From the NCBI RefSeq assembly GCF_000003815.2, contig NC_049987.1, forward strand, positions 3,142,616 through 3,204,549: 61,934 nucleotides of DNA, in the 5' to 3' direction. The position numbers were made by a program, and so were the translations under genes. Origin of the DNA: Branchiostoma floridae. Its lineage: Eukaryota; Chordata; Leptocardii; Amphioxiformes; Branchiostomatidae. The notes below the pieces were generated by a model that saw only the letters and a list, made by a program, of their open reading frames with translations, had not been told where the DNA came from and searched no databases. Positions 1-10,549 of this stretch are shown here, one piece after another (the stretch's first letter is position 1; each line of letters opens with the position of its first letter).

Positions 1-712
1 ACAGTTTAGTCAAAAAAGAATCTTAAATGACGGTTTACCCAAAAAATGAATCTTACAAAATTCCCCCGTTCAAGAATGGACTCCAGTGCACCCTATGTGA
101 ATTTTCACAATAGACCAGTCCAGAAATACTCCCACTGAAACCATGGCCTTTTGAATAAGAAACCAAATCCAAAATTGAATTTAGCAAAAAAGGTCCCAGT
201 GCATGAAAAGGTATAATAGACCAGTCTAAAAACACTTCCACTAAAAATTTAATTTTGAATCATCACCCGTTCAAAAATGAATTTGAAAAAATCCCCCTTC
301 CGTGTGCAAAAAATGGACTCTTCCATGTAAAGTAGAGCAGTCCAAAAATACATCCGCCAAAATAAGACTTTGACATAATCACTGAAGTCCAAAAAATGGA
401 TTTTTTAAAAAGCCCCCTCTATGCAAGAATGGACTCTTCCAGAACACCCATGTAAAATTGCAAATTAGACCAGTCCAAAAATAACCCTACTGAAAGACTT
501 TGACAAACTAGAAGTCACCAAAGTCCAAAATATGAATTTTGAAAAATCCCCCTCCGTGCGAGAATAGACTCTTCCAGCACACATTCTGTAAAATTGCAAA
601 ATAGACCTGTCCAAAAATACATCCACTGAAAGACTTCACCAGTCCAATGATGAATTTTTAAAAAAGAAATGAACCCCTCCGTGTAAGAATGGACTCTTCC
701 AGATAACACCGG
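1..712. repeat. Diverged tandem repeat, unit about 118-134 bp
   Basis: The phrase 'agaatggactcttcc' and variants recur near 74, 307, 424, 558 and 685. Between them lie copies of 'tagaccagtccaaaaata' and of 'actgaaagacttt'. The units are degenerate and carry no convincing coding frame. A run of C (about 735-746) follows. Confidence 0.75.
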
Positions 713-849
713 GCTCGCTGATTGGCTGCCATCCCCCCCCCCCCCCTTTAGGATATAGATTCGGGCTAAGTGATTGGTTACCTATCTAATTAGATTAAAT
801 AGACATATATGCCAGTAGGTGCAATCTGCAGCTGGGGGTCAACGACCTT

Positions 850-1545
850 AAGGTCATTGACCCCTCTGGCAATTGGAAAATGACAAAAAAATCCCCAAAT
901 ATATCATTTTGACGTAGTCTATGACAAAAATTATACATGTGTCATTTGAATAAATATCTAGTGCACCCTTTTACCAAAATTTAGGTCATTTGGTTTTAAA
1001 ACCAGAGCACAAGAGCCAAAAGTTTACTTTTTGGTCATAAAATGGCCAAATAATCGTAAAATTAAGCATTTTGTTGTACTGTATGCCTCAAGTGTTATTG
1101 AATCCATGTGCGCACATGTCTAGGGCACTCCTATACCAAATTTCAGGTCATCCGGTTCTAAAACCAAGGTACAGGAGCCAAAAGTGTCCTTTTTTGGTAA
1201 AAAAATGACCAAAAAATCGCAAAAAAAGCATTTCCTTATACTGTACACCAAACGTGATATTGAATCTATATGGGGGATTTATCAAGGCACATCTGTGCCA
1301 AATCTCAGCTCATTCGGTTCTAATACCAGGGTACAGGGGGCCCAAATATACAGTTTTGGTCTTAAGATGACCCAAAAACCTTAATAAAATCATTTAAGAG
1401 ACAGATATGGGAAAAATGAAAAAAACGTCCGAGGGTATTGGCCCACTCTACCCTTGTGCCAAATTTCAAGTCATTCGGTTGAGAAACAACGGAGATACCG
1501 TGTTCTGAAGATTTGACAGGAGAAAGAAAGAAAGAAGAAAGAAAG
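850..1545. repeat. Four-unit tandem repeat of about 161-162 bp with a GAAA-rich tail
   Basis: The core 'ccaaatttcaggtcattcgg' and close variants starts at about 974, 1136, 1298 and 1459, a regular 161-162 bp period. Each unit also has 'accaaggtacaggagccaaa'-like and 'aaaatgaccaaaaaatcg'-like blocks. The array ends in a GAAA-rich tract (1520-1550) and a short palindrome around 'ccatacctatggtatgg'. It lies in the 5' intergenic or intronic DNA of the SLC35F gene. Confidence 0.75.
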
Positions 1546-1936
1546 AAACATTACGAATACAATATATTTCACCATACCTATGGTATGGCTGAAATATAAT
1601 TAACTGGCTTCTACTGTATTAGGCAAAAAGCACAATTAGCTTACACAATTGACAGTGATGACCCAAAATAAAAGAGACTACTCAAAATTATAGTCTTGGC
1701 TGAATCTAGACAGGTTGGGCTTGACTTTTTTGGAAGCAGAGGAAGCCGAAAAAAAAAACTCTTTTTCTAAAACTTGTTGATTCTTTGATTTGAAGAGAAA
1801 AGTACCTTTCTACATATACTCATCTGTGAATGAGGCAAAGTTGATGTGTGTCATGGTGACCTCATACTCAATGATGTCTGTAATTTTCTCTAAATCATAC
1901 CAGATCATGCTTTGATACCAGCAACTTGTGTTCCAG

Positions 1937-4900
1937 TTCGTAGAAGTGGGGATGACAACATCAAGGTCATACTGAAGCGCCGGTGGTGGAAGTACGTCAT
2001 CGTTGCCCTTATTGACGTAGAGGCTAATTACCTGGTGGTGAAAGCGTACCAGTACACCACTCTCACCAGTATCCAGGTAATGTGTTTATATTGTTGCTTA
2101 GTAACTATCTCCCATGTCTTTGTGGTTGATTTACATTGGGCAATAAAAACAAGCTATGTACAGTTGTAAATGTTCCTTTTGTAGAGCTGTATAATATAAA
2201 TCATGATTAGGTAATGAAAATATAGTAAATTTGTTTTTCCTTTCATCTACAAAATTTCTTGTTGCTGATGATAACTATATGTAACTATAACTACAAATGA
2301 ATAGGCCATTTTATTTGCTTTTTGCTTTTATTTGCTTATTTGTTTTTGTCACAATGTTTTAGATTTTTATGTACTATGACAGGCATACAGTGAAAAATTG
2401 TGTTTTTGTAGAACATCCAGATTTTTATTCCTTTGTACTCTTCCTCCTCTCCACATTTGTTTGACTGTATTGCTCACTCACTCACTCACTCACTCACTCA
2501 CTCACTCACTCACTCACTCACTCACTCACTCACTCACTCACTCACTCACTCACTCACTCACTCACTCACTCTCACTCACTCACTCATTTATCATCTGGTT
2601 TATCAACTGTTGTCAGGAAAAGATTAGACATGATTGTGACACTGTGTAGATGTGAGGGGATATGTGGTAAACCAACATAGAACACCAGCTTTTTATTTAA
2701 CAGTTACATTATACAAGCTGCATATCCAGATAGATTTATTCAATATACTCACACACTTACATCCCAAGGAGATTCTCCCGTCCAAGAGTTCCGGTCTGAG
2801 TCAGTGACTCCTACCTTTTCAATTAAAAGTGGTGGGTTTTTTCACATGCTCAAGGTGTGGCTCTCCTCAAACACAGAACCTCCTGACGTCCTATCTGTGG
2901 GATTCCCTAACTGAACTATTTTTAGCGTCCTATCCAAGGAATTCCGTAACTGAAGCTAGGTACTCATTGAGAAGTGATGTGAGAAAATTTGTGAAATGTC
3001 TCTCACAAAGGCATGACATCAGAGCATGTCAGGGCCTCTGCCTCTGGCCAATATGCCAATAACAAGTTGTCAATACCACCTTTTGCAGGTATCATACTGT
3101 AGCCATTGTGAGATCGCGTGGCGCAATCAGCAGCGCATTGGTCTCAGGCCCAAGAGGTCCTGAGCTTGAATCCGGCTGTTGCGTCACCAATCTTGTGGCC
3201 TTGGGAAAGGCACCTTACACAACTTTCCTCACCTAACTAAGGTGTATATAGTACCTAGCTGCTGCTAGTGGCAGTTGCAGGCCATAGGGGCATGTTCAGG
3301 CATGATGCACCCGCCATACACAAGTTCGGGGTAGGATGAACCCCTTGCTTCCTTGGTCGGAAGTCCTCCTAGGAGACGGAAACTCCAAACAACAAACCTG
3401 CATCTGCTGGGGCTGTCTTACACGTTGCACACAGTTCTTGCCACTGTAGGAATTAGTGCACAAGTAGATGAGAGGGTGGAGAAGGAAGTGCACACCCCTC
3501 CTTCACCTTAAAAAGTTACGTGCCCTGTCTGCCTACCATTGTCTTCCGAGACAGATGGATGCCAAGTGTAGACATGATAAGTTTCTAACCCGTCCCCATG
3601 TTCCCCCCGCAGTTGCTGGACTGTGTGACCATCCCTGTGGTGCTGGTCCTGTCCTGGATCTTCCTCCACTCCAGGTTCAAGTGGGTTCACTACGGAGGCA
3701 TCGCTGTGTGTCTGCTGGGGGTTGGCAGTCTGGTAGGGGCCGACCTGCTCAGTGGGAGGGACCATGTTGGAGGTAGGGGTGGAGATGAGTTCTTTATTAC
3801 TTCCATTAAGAATAGTTTTTGGTGTGTTTGTCTGTATGTCCAGATATTTGTGGTCAGCATAACTTTAGAACCTCTCGAAGGATTGTAATGATATTTGGTA
3901 TGTGGGTAGGTGTTGGGAAGACAAAGGTTTAAGGTCGATTTGGGGACCCCTGGTGTGTGACCTTGGTACTGCAGCAGAACTTTGATGTTTCTTTGTATCT
4001 TTTGACCTGTACATGCTTTGCTCTTGATTTTCTAATGGCAGATAGCTTGTGTTGTAAGGAAGAGGCGATATAGGTTTGGGCCCCCTAGTGGCTTGCTCTG
4101 GATCTCCAGGAACAATTTTTTCTACATAAGTTCTCCAAGATCCATTCGCGAAGTGTTGATGAAGCATAGACATCCATGATGTCAGGTAGTAAGACTAACC
4201 AAATAGCAATGACTTGCATGATCAAGTTTGTCTTGAAAGTTGAATAAGACCCTACAAGTACAATGTAAAGTGTTAACTTTTCCTGGCTTCTGTTTGTTAA
4301 ACAGTTAAATTCACTCCCTCCCTCCATCTTTCTTCTTCTCCTTTATTGCTTTCTTCACTATTTGGGTTTTTGTTGTTCCTTTAGTAGTTGGAGATTCCAC
4401 TGTCCCAAATATTGTTCCAGCCTGTGTTGTTCAGCAATATGGAAGCAGTCTATATCAGAATGCACCCCTGTGTTCCCTGCTTGTTCCTGGAGAGAACATT
4501 GTACATGTACATCCTGTACAGGAAAATCATCTTGGCTAGTCATGAGTGGTGCAATCTAACAAGTCTCCCAAAGAACTATTGCTCTAAGTAAATACATCCT
4601 AAGGGCTGTAAGACCTGCATTGTTTTGCATCCCCTTCATGCATTTTGTACCCTTTCCAGTTTTTACATCTCTTTGGTTGTTTATGTTTATGTATATTAGG
4701 AAAGTCTATTAGTTTGCATAAGTGCAATAAGTGTATACTAATCTTCCTGGAGTTTTGACTTTTGTTTATACTGGATGAAGCTTGATCCCATTTTGATCAG
4801 AGTACAGAGTTGGGTACCAGATCAAGAGTTCACATCTAGGTGCTTTATACACAGACTATAGAGCTCATCATCATATCTTGCCGCTGCTATAGAGCTGCTT

Positions 4901-7900
4901 GGCAGTGACTGTGACCAGGGTTTAAGATAACAACCTTCTAAGCCAGTAGCTAATGCAGCGCTTATATTCCCGCTTCTCTAATCTCTTCCGTTACACTTTG
5001 TTGAATGTTGTACTCCCACGTGTGCGTCAGTGGCTCAGTAGTACTATTACAACAGAGCCAAGCATAGGATGGAGTGTGGGACCACATAGCATTACTTTGA
5101 AATTATGATCATGATTTTCCACCCCAGGTGATGACAAACTGCTAGGGGACATGTTGTGTCTGCTCGGTGCTGCACTCTACGGTGTGTCTAATGTAGCGGA
5201 GGAGTATGTCGTACGTCACTTCACTCGGGTGGAGTTTCTCGGCATGCTGGGATTGTTCGGAAGTGTTATCTGTGGGCTCCAGCTGTAAGTTAAATGGATT
5301 TTATTTCTGTTGCATAATCGGTTAGCTGCATGCTCATGATATACTGTAAATGCATTTAATTTCGCAGGGATTTAATCATGTGTTAGCTGGAAAATGGAGT
5401 TTTCGCGGTGGTTTTAAGTTCACGTTAGCTCCATAGACTGTAGTCTATAATGGAAAAATGTTCGCAGTGGTTTTAAGTTCGCGGTGAAGTAGCCACCGTG
5501 AAAACCGCAAACATAAAAACCGCGAACATTTCTGCATTTACAGTTAACACATGAGTACAGAGCAGAGTAAGTTGCATACCTAGAGCACTTGATTTGCTCA
5601 AAACCCTCACATTTTAGGTGCTATCTAATGTGTGTCCCCAACTAAAGCTTGTCACAGGACATTGGTGTAAAGTGCTTTACCCAAGGGTACAACATTGGAG
5701 CATGTCATCCTGAAAAGTTATCATTCTTTATGCCAGCAATTCTTTTCCCCTGTTGCATAAAATTCTTTCTGAGATCCAGCAAATCTAATCGATGTGGCCT
5801 AAGGTAGCCTTTTGGCACTGGATTTGTATTGGTTATGGGGTAAAGCAGCTGGGAAAAGGTTTTAAAGTTTTTATTGTTTTTTTTAATGTGTGTGTGTTTT
5901 TTTTTTCTTCCGCTTTATCTACAGTGCTATCTTGGAAAGACATGAACTGGCAACAATCCAGTGGTCATGGCAAGTGGGTAAGTACTGGCTGAAAATACTG
6001 TAAGTTCATTTAAGTTCGCGGGGATTTAATTTTGCGGTAGCGGGAAAAATGACTTTTCGTGGTGGTTTTAAGTTCGCGGTAGCACCATGCATGCACTGTA
6101 GTCTCGTTATCGTTATGGGAGAATGTTTGCGTTGGTTTTAACTCCACAAAAACCACAGAAGCATTTAATCCATCCGCGTAGAAGTTTCATGCAACTTACT
6201 AGTGATCTGCATACCAGTGTGCCGATAGACTATTGTATCTGATGTTGTAACAGCATATCCTTATACATTGGGCTTATTCATTCAGTAAGCAAATCATTAT
6301 AACAGAGGCAGTCGAATGCTCATTCCACAGACTGGAGTCAAACATTTGGTATGATCCATTTTTTTTTTGCTGACAGTTACACTTACAGATCAATTTTAAA
6401 CCAAAATCATTATCTAACAGTACAGTCAAACCTGTCTTTAGCAGCCACTCAAGGGCCTGGAGAAAAATGGCCACTATAGACAGGTGGCCACTATAGAGAA
6501 CATGTTGATCAATTGACCATGAGTACTAGTAAGCTACACATGATTTCAGTTCCCACTAATCTTTCTCACCAAGTAACTTTGTCTTGATCGGTAAATTCAC
6601 CGACAAAGGCTTGCACTTTAATGCTCAGGGCATGCATTATACCTTCTGCTATCACCGAAATGACCCTGTCAGGAACTCCAAATCCTTAGAAACTACAATT
6701 TCAAACTCGGTGCAGGGCAGGGCTTTAGCCAGCGTCCGTTTTTCCGTCAATTGACGGAAATTTGCTGCGTGTGACAGAAGATTTTTTTAACCAATCCGTC
6801 AACCTTGACGGAGAAAAATTCTTGGTGGAAGCTACAGGCGGCTTGGGGACGCTGTCCACGATCGGAAAGCCACACACTGTTTGTTTTGCTATTGTTATGA
6901 TTGTTGACTTAGTGTGTCGGCGCCCTTTCGCATACCATAATCTCATTAAAAACCCGTTTTTCAATGTCTCAGTTCCAACTTTCTAACTTGATTTTCGCAG
7001 ATTTGGGAACGGGAATTGGCTGACGGAAAAAAAAATTCCAGCTGGCTAGAGCCCTGATGCAGGGTGACATAAGGCTGCAGTATAGTTGCAATAGGCAGTG
7101 TTTCTGTATCAACGGGACCGGAAATCGTGTGGCCGTGACCGCGTTGAACAGGTGGCCGCTAAGCCTATTTCTTAATTTAATCATTACGAATCCAAGGGAC
7201 CAACAAAAAGTGGCCACTATGGCCAGGTGGCCGGTATCCAAAGGTGACCGCTAATACAGGTTTGACTGTACAAATTAATTATTTGTTCCAGGGCTGCTGT
7301 TTGTTGGGTTTGCTGTGTGCCTGTTTACAGTACAGATAACTCATGTTTGCCAGGGTTGCTGTTTGTCGGTTTTGCTGTGTGCCTGTTTACAGTACAGATA
7401 ACCATGTGTTCCAGGGCTGCTGTTTGTTGGGTTTGCTGTGTGCCTGTTTACAGTACAGATAAACCATGTTTTCCAGGCCTGCTGTTTGTCGGGTTTGCTG
7501 TGTGCCTGTTTACAGTACAGATAACCATGTGTTCCAGGGCTGCTGTTTGTCGGGTTTGCTGTGTGCCTGTTTACAGTACAGATAAACCATGTTTTCCAGG
7601 GCTGCTGTTTGTCGGGTTTGCTGTGTGCCTGTTTACAGTACAGATAACCATGTGTTCCAGGGCTGCTGTTTGTCGGGTTTGCTGTGTGCCTGTTTACAGT
7701 ACAGATAACCATGTGTTCCAGGGCTGCTGTTTGTCGGGTTTGCTGTGTGCCTGTTTACAGTACATATGAAACATGTGTTCCAGGGCTGCTGTTTGTCGGG
7801 TTTGCTGTGTGCCTGTTTACAGTACATATGAAACATGTGTTCCAGGGCTGCTGTTTGTCGGGTTTGCTGTGTGCCTGTTTACAGTACATATGAAACATGT

Positions 7901-10549
7901 TTTCCAGGGCTGCTGTTTGTCGGGTTTGCTGTGTGCCTGTTTACAGTACAGATAAATCATGTTTTCCAGGGCTGCTGTTTGTCGGGTTTGCTGTGTGCCT
8001 GTTTACAGTACAGATAACCATGTTTTTCAGGGCTGCTGTTTGTCGGGTTTGCTGTGTGCCTGTTTGCGCTGTACACCATCTTCCCTACAGTCATCAAACT
8101 CAGCAGTGCCGTGGTGGTGAACCTGTCCATCCTCACAGCTGATCTCTACACTCTCTTCATTGGACTATTCCTCTTCCACTACACGGTAAGGACAATTACA
8201 TCACTCTTATTCAGGGCTCGAAATACTGGGTGCAAGTGCACCCAGGTGCACCCAAAATTGGAGCTGTGCACCCAATCTTTTTCTGTGGGTGCACAGGTGC
8301 ACCCAGATATTTTCATAGGCTTATGTATGTAAAGATGTCAATATACTAGTAAACACCAGATTCTTGACATCTATGTGTTAAAAAAAAAATAAAATGTCTG
8401 TCATAGTACTTGTTTAAGAATTTGAAGTTGGAATTTGTGTTCATTCAGATCTTTTCAATGCCCCAAGACTGTGTGATATTCTACTTTATTTTATGTGGTG
8501 CACCCAAAAAAATTTTGGTGCACCCAATTTTCTAGATTGGGTGCACCAGTGCACCTAATCCCAAAAATGAATTTCGAGCCCTGTTATTTGTTACCTATAC
8601 AGTGACTGTCAAACCTGTCTATAGCGGCCACTCAAGGGAATGGAGAAATGTGGCCACTATAGACAGGTGGCCACTATAGAGAAAATGCTGATCAATTGAC
8701 AGAGCAATAAGTTACACATGATTTCAGTACCATACCGATCTATCTCACCAAGTAACATTGTCTCAATCGTCTCAAAATTCAACTGACCCTGCCAAAGTCA
8801 AATCTACCAAAAATTGACATGCGCAATGTTGGTAAATTCGGTGACAAAGACTTATGTTCAAGGCACACGTGCCTTCCGCTGCCTCCAAAATGAATCTGTC
8901 TGGAACTCCAAATACTCACAAACTATGATTTTAAACCCAGCACAGGGTGACATACGGCTGCTGTATTGTCGCAATAGGCAGTGTTTCTGTATCTACAGGA
9001 CCGGAAATTGTGTGGCAGACTGGCCGCGTTGAACAGGTGGCCACTATAGATTATTTCTTAATGCTTAAGTCAATGGGAAAAATCTAAGGGACTGACAAAA
9101 AGTGACTGCAATGGCCAGGTGGTCGCTATGCAAAGGTGGCCCCTATTACAGGTTTGACTGTATTATAATCAGTCAGTCTGAGTTGACCAGGACCTATATA
9201 TGTTGCGCATTATACAAATCAAAGTCAATTTCCAGTGCAGGAGTACTTTTTAAAGTTAGAATAAGCATAGTTCAGTCAAATTAGAGGGCCTGCTTGGCTG
9301 TATTGTCCACATGTTGCTGTCGTGCACATTTGCCCTCCCGGTCTTTGCAGTCTGTGTCTGTATAGCTGGTATTACTGGCCTTTGGCATAGCACATAAGCT
9401 TCCCAGGCATATCATGTGACTACCAACATTTCTGGTTGCAAACCAGGGGAACAAATTGCATTAGGTTTGATCCACTTACACAAGGAATTTGAAGGATTCT
9501 GCTCTTTTTAACAATGTGCTGGAAGTGTTGCGCTCGTCATATGGGAAACCCAGCTTTGGAATCCTATCTGATAGATCGCCTGTAACTACAGCTATAGAAT
9601 AGGTACTCATTCCCACCTGAGATGATTGAAGACATTGGTTTAAAGTGCCTTTCCAAAGAGCACATTGTCAACATTGGGGACTCCATGGATTTGAACACAA
9701 AACCTTTAGTTTGTAACAAAGTCAACAACCTTAACCACCTTGGTGCCCGCTCATTTACCAGTAGCTTATATTGAGTTTTAGGGCTGGGTACGGAGTAAAC
9801 GGTTACAAAACTGTCCAGAAAAAACGGACCTGAAAAATTCAGTGGACCAGATGTTGAACCAATTCGAAAATGAACAGATTATATCGGCAGGCATTCACGT
9901 GTTTTGGGGCTTACAGGTCCAAGAAAAGAACAAGAACAAAGTAGAGGAGAGTTGATAGTCAAATTTTACCAAGCTTCTACAGGTCAACTTGGCCCAAAAC
10001 AAATGCAGTTAGGGTTGTTTGCATAGAATAGAATTCAAAATGCTAATGGACGTCGGATAATTCATTCAACAGAATCTTTTGTAGCAAGATGGACCATTAA
10101 TGTTTTTGAGTATTGCCCATTCATACGTTTTCACTGATAATTAGGTCCAAGTTCAGGTCCGGACCTGGACCTGATCCTCTGGACCTGAACTGGACCGTTA
10201 CCTGAATTTTCTGATCCGGCACCCACCTCTATTGAGCTTTGTAAATTGTATGTCATCCTTTCCTCTCCAGTACCATGGACTATATTTCCTGGCCTTCATA
10301 CTGATTGTGGCTGGTGTAGTGGTCTACTCTACAAAACCTACATCGGAGGCCCCCCCCAGGAACTACGAGGCCATGCCTGGAGATAGCACCACCAGGGAGG
10401 AGGATGACCCAGCCAGTCATCAGCCCCTGACTGTGAGTCAGGACCTGGAGCAGGACAGGCTGGTGGACGATCAGGAGCGGAGACACAGGGATGCCACCAG
10501 GACACTAGCTCAGGACCCCAGGGGAAGTCCCGTAGATGTCATGGTATAG
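1937..10549 (+). CDS. SLC35F1/F2: SLC35F1/F2-type solute carrier, 3' six exons (5' end outside window)
   Basis: Multi-pass transporter of the drug/metabolite (EamA) superfamily. Coding exons, joined by GT-AG introns with continuous frame: 1937-2076, 3613-3772, 5128-5284, 5925-5977, 8031-8185 and 10271-10549 (TAG at 10547). They give 313 C-terminal residues. Family hallmarks are [19 protein letters not shown], '[18 protein letters not shown]', [11 protein letters not shown] and '[19 protein letters not shown]', all nearly as in vertebrate SLC35F2 and F1. Hydrophobic segments fit the last 7-8 membrane helices. The hydrophilic acidic tail (after YSTKPT) is cytosolic by family precedent. N-terminal exons are not found between 1 and 1936 and should lie upstream. 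Human SLC35F2 is reported to import YM155 and queuine-type nucleobases; the substrate here is unknown. F1 and F2 cannot be told apart by eye. The fifth exon is preceded by an array copying its own splice acceptor. Confidence 0.9.
2473..2586. repeat. (TCAC)n microsatellite
   Basis: About 28 uninterrupted tetranucleotide repeats with one slip near 2570. It lies in the first in-window intron of the SLC35F gene. Long open frames here (THSLTHSL) are artefacts of the repeat. Confidence 0.97.
3112..3290 (+). mobile_element. tRNA-derived SINE
   Basis: The head resembles a Pol III tRNA promoter: 'tggcgcaatcagcagcgcat' (A-box region) followed about 40 bp later by 'gagcttgaatccggc' (B-box-like). The body 'gccttgggaaaggcacctta' is shared with the minus-strand copy at 23516-23648. 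It is intronic. Flanking DNA at 2730-3060 resembles sequence at 14120-14300 and 19015-19065, another interspersed repeat. Confidence 0.6.
5343..5544. mobile_element. Fold-back MITE, 'GCGGTGGTTTTAAGTTCGCGG' family, copy 1
   Basis: The ends are inverted ('actgtaaatgcattta' / 'tgcatttacagt'), and internal arms with 'ggttttaagttcgcggt' pair with 'gaaaaccgcaaac' and 'ccgcgaac'. It has no coding capacity and sits in the SLC35F intron. Related copies lie at 5996-6165 and 42041-42207. Confidence 0.7.
5996..6165. mobile_element. Fold-back MITE, same family, copy 2 (diverged right end)
   Basis: Begins 'tactgtaagttcatttaag', continues with 'ttcgcggggatttaat' and 'ggttttaagttcgcggt', and decays toward 'ccacagaagcatttaat'. 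It starts about 20 bp after a splice donor of the SLC35F gene. Confidence 0.6.
6421..7270. mobile_element. MITE with 'TACAGTCAAACCTGT' ends, copy 1, carrying a nested insertion
   Basis: Left end 'tacagtcaaacctgtcttta' is the inverse of right end 'taatacaggtttgactgta'. The subterminal regions repeat 'gtggccactata' and 'caggtggcc'. Another element (6718-7056) interrupts it. Its right end lies only 20 bp before the splice-acceptor array. Confidence 0.8.
6718..7056. mobile_element. hAT-like MITE nested in the 6421-7270 element
   Basis: Ends 'cagggctttagccagc' and 'gctggctagagccctg' are inverted repeats of the hAT CAGGG type. They are flanked by an 8-bp near-duplication, 'gtgcaggg' (6710-6717) and 'atgcaggg' (7057-7064). 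The uninterrupted sister element at 8604-9162 reads 'cagcacagggtgacat' at the same point, so the insertion is directly visible. Inner arms read 'tccgtcaattgacgga' and 'tgacggaaaa'. Confidence 0.8.
7292..8030 (+). repeat. Tandem array of 12 copies of the SLC35F 3' splice site and exon start
   Basis: Twelve units of 61-62 bp start at 7292, 7354, 7415, 7477, 7538, 7600, 7661, 7722, 7784, 7846, 7908 and 7970. The thirteenth position, 8031, is the real exon. Each unit has a pyrimidine-poor acceptor ending 'tgttccag', then 'ggctgctgtttgtcgggttt' and the next 16 exon bases up to 'gcctgttt', then 'acagtacagataacc'. The true exon departs from the repeat at 'gcgctgtacacc'. Traced read-through frames meet stops such as TAC-AGA-TAA within one to two units. 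It is not CRISPR: there are no unique spacers. Confidence 0.95.
8212..8583. mobile_element. hAT-like MITE with GTGCACCCA-rich interior
   Basis: Ends 'cagggctcgaaatac' and 'aatttcgagccctg' are inverted. Both subterminal regions are studded with 'gtgcaccca' and its complement. It lies in the last SLC35F intron, 26 bp after a splice donor. It shares end type with 36219-36578 and 38311-38740. Confidence 0.8.
8604..9162. mobile_element. MITE with 'CAGTCAAACCTGT' ends, copy 2 (uninterrupted)
   Basis: Left end 'gactgtcaaacctgtctata' and right end 'ttacaggtttgactgta' are inverted repeats. Its body aligns to 6421-7270 without the nested insertion, including 'gcaataggcagtgtttctgt'. Confidence 0.8.
9560..9760 (-). 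mobile_element. tRNA-derived SINE remnant
   Basis: Read on the minus strand, 'ttgtgttcaaatccatgg' looks like a B box, and the tail 'aaagtgcctttccaaag' (plus strand) matches other SINE bodies in the window. It is degenerate. Confidence 0.45.
9779..10229. mobile_element. MITE with 'AGGGCTGGGTACGG' type ends
   Basis: Left end 'tagggctgggtacgg' and right end 'ccggcacccacct' are imperfect inverted repeats. Internal motifs 'caggtccggacctg' and 'aattcaggt' recur at 54700-54760. It lies in the last SLC35F intron. Confidence 0.55.

Noticed and set aside
2398-2649. Long open frames of THSLTHSL type
   Set aside because: They translate the (TCAC)n microsatellite; no stop can occur in the repeat, so openness is meaningless.
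7317-7893. Open frames up to 150 codons with repeated [11 protein letters not shown]
   Set aside because: They are read-through of the splice-acceptor array. The residues come from the copied exon start, not from a separate repeat protein.
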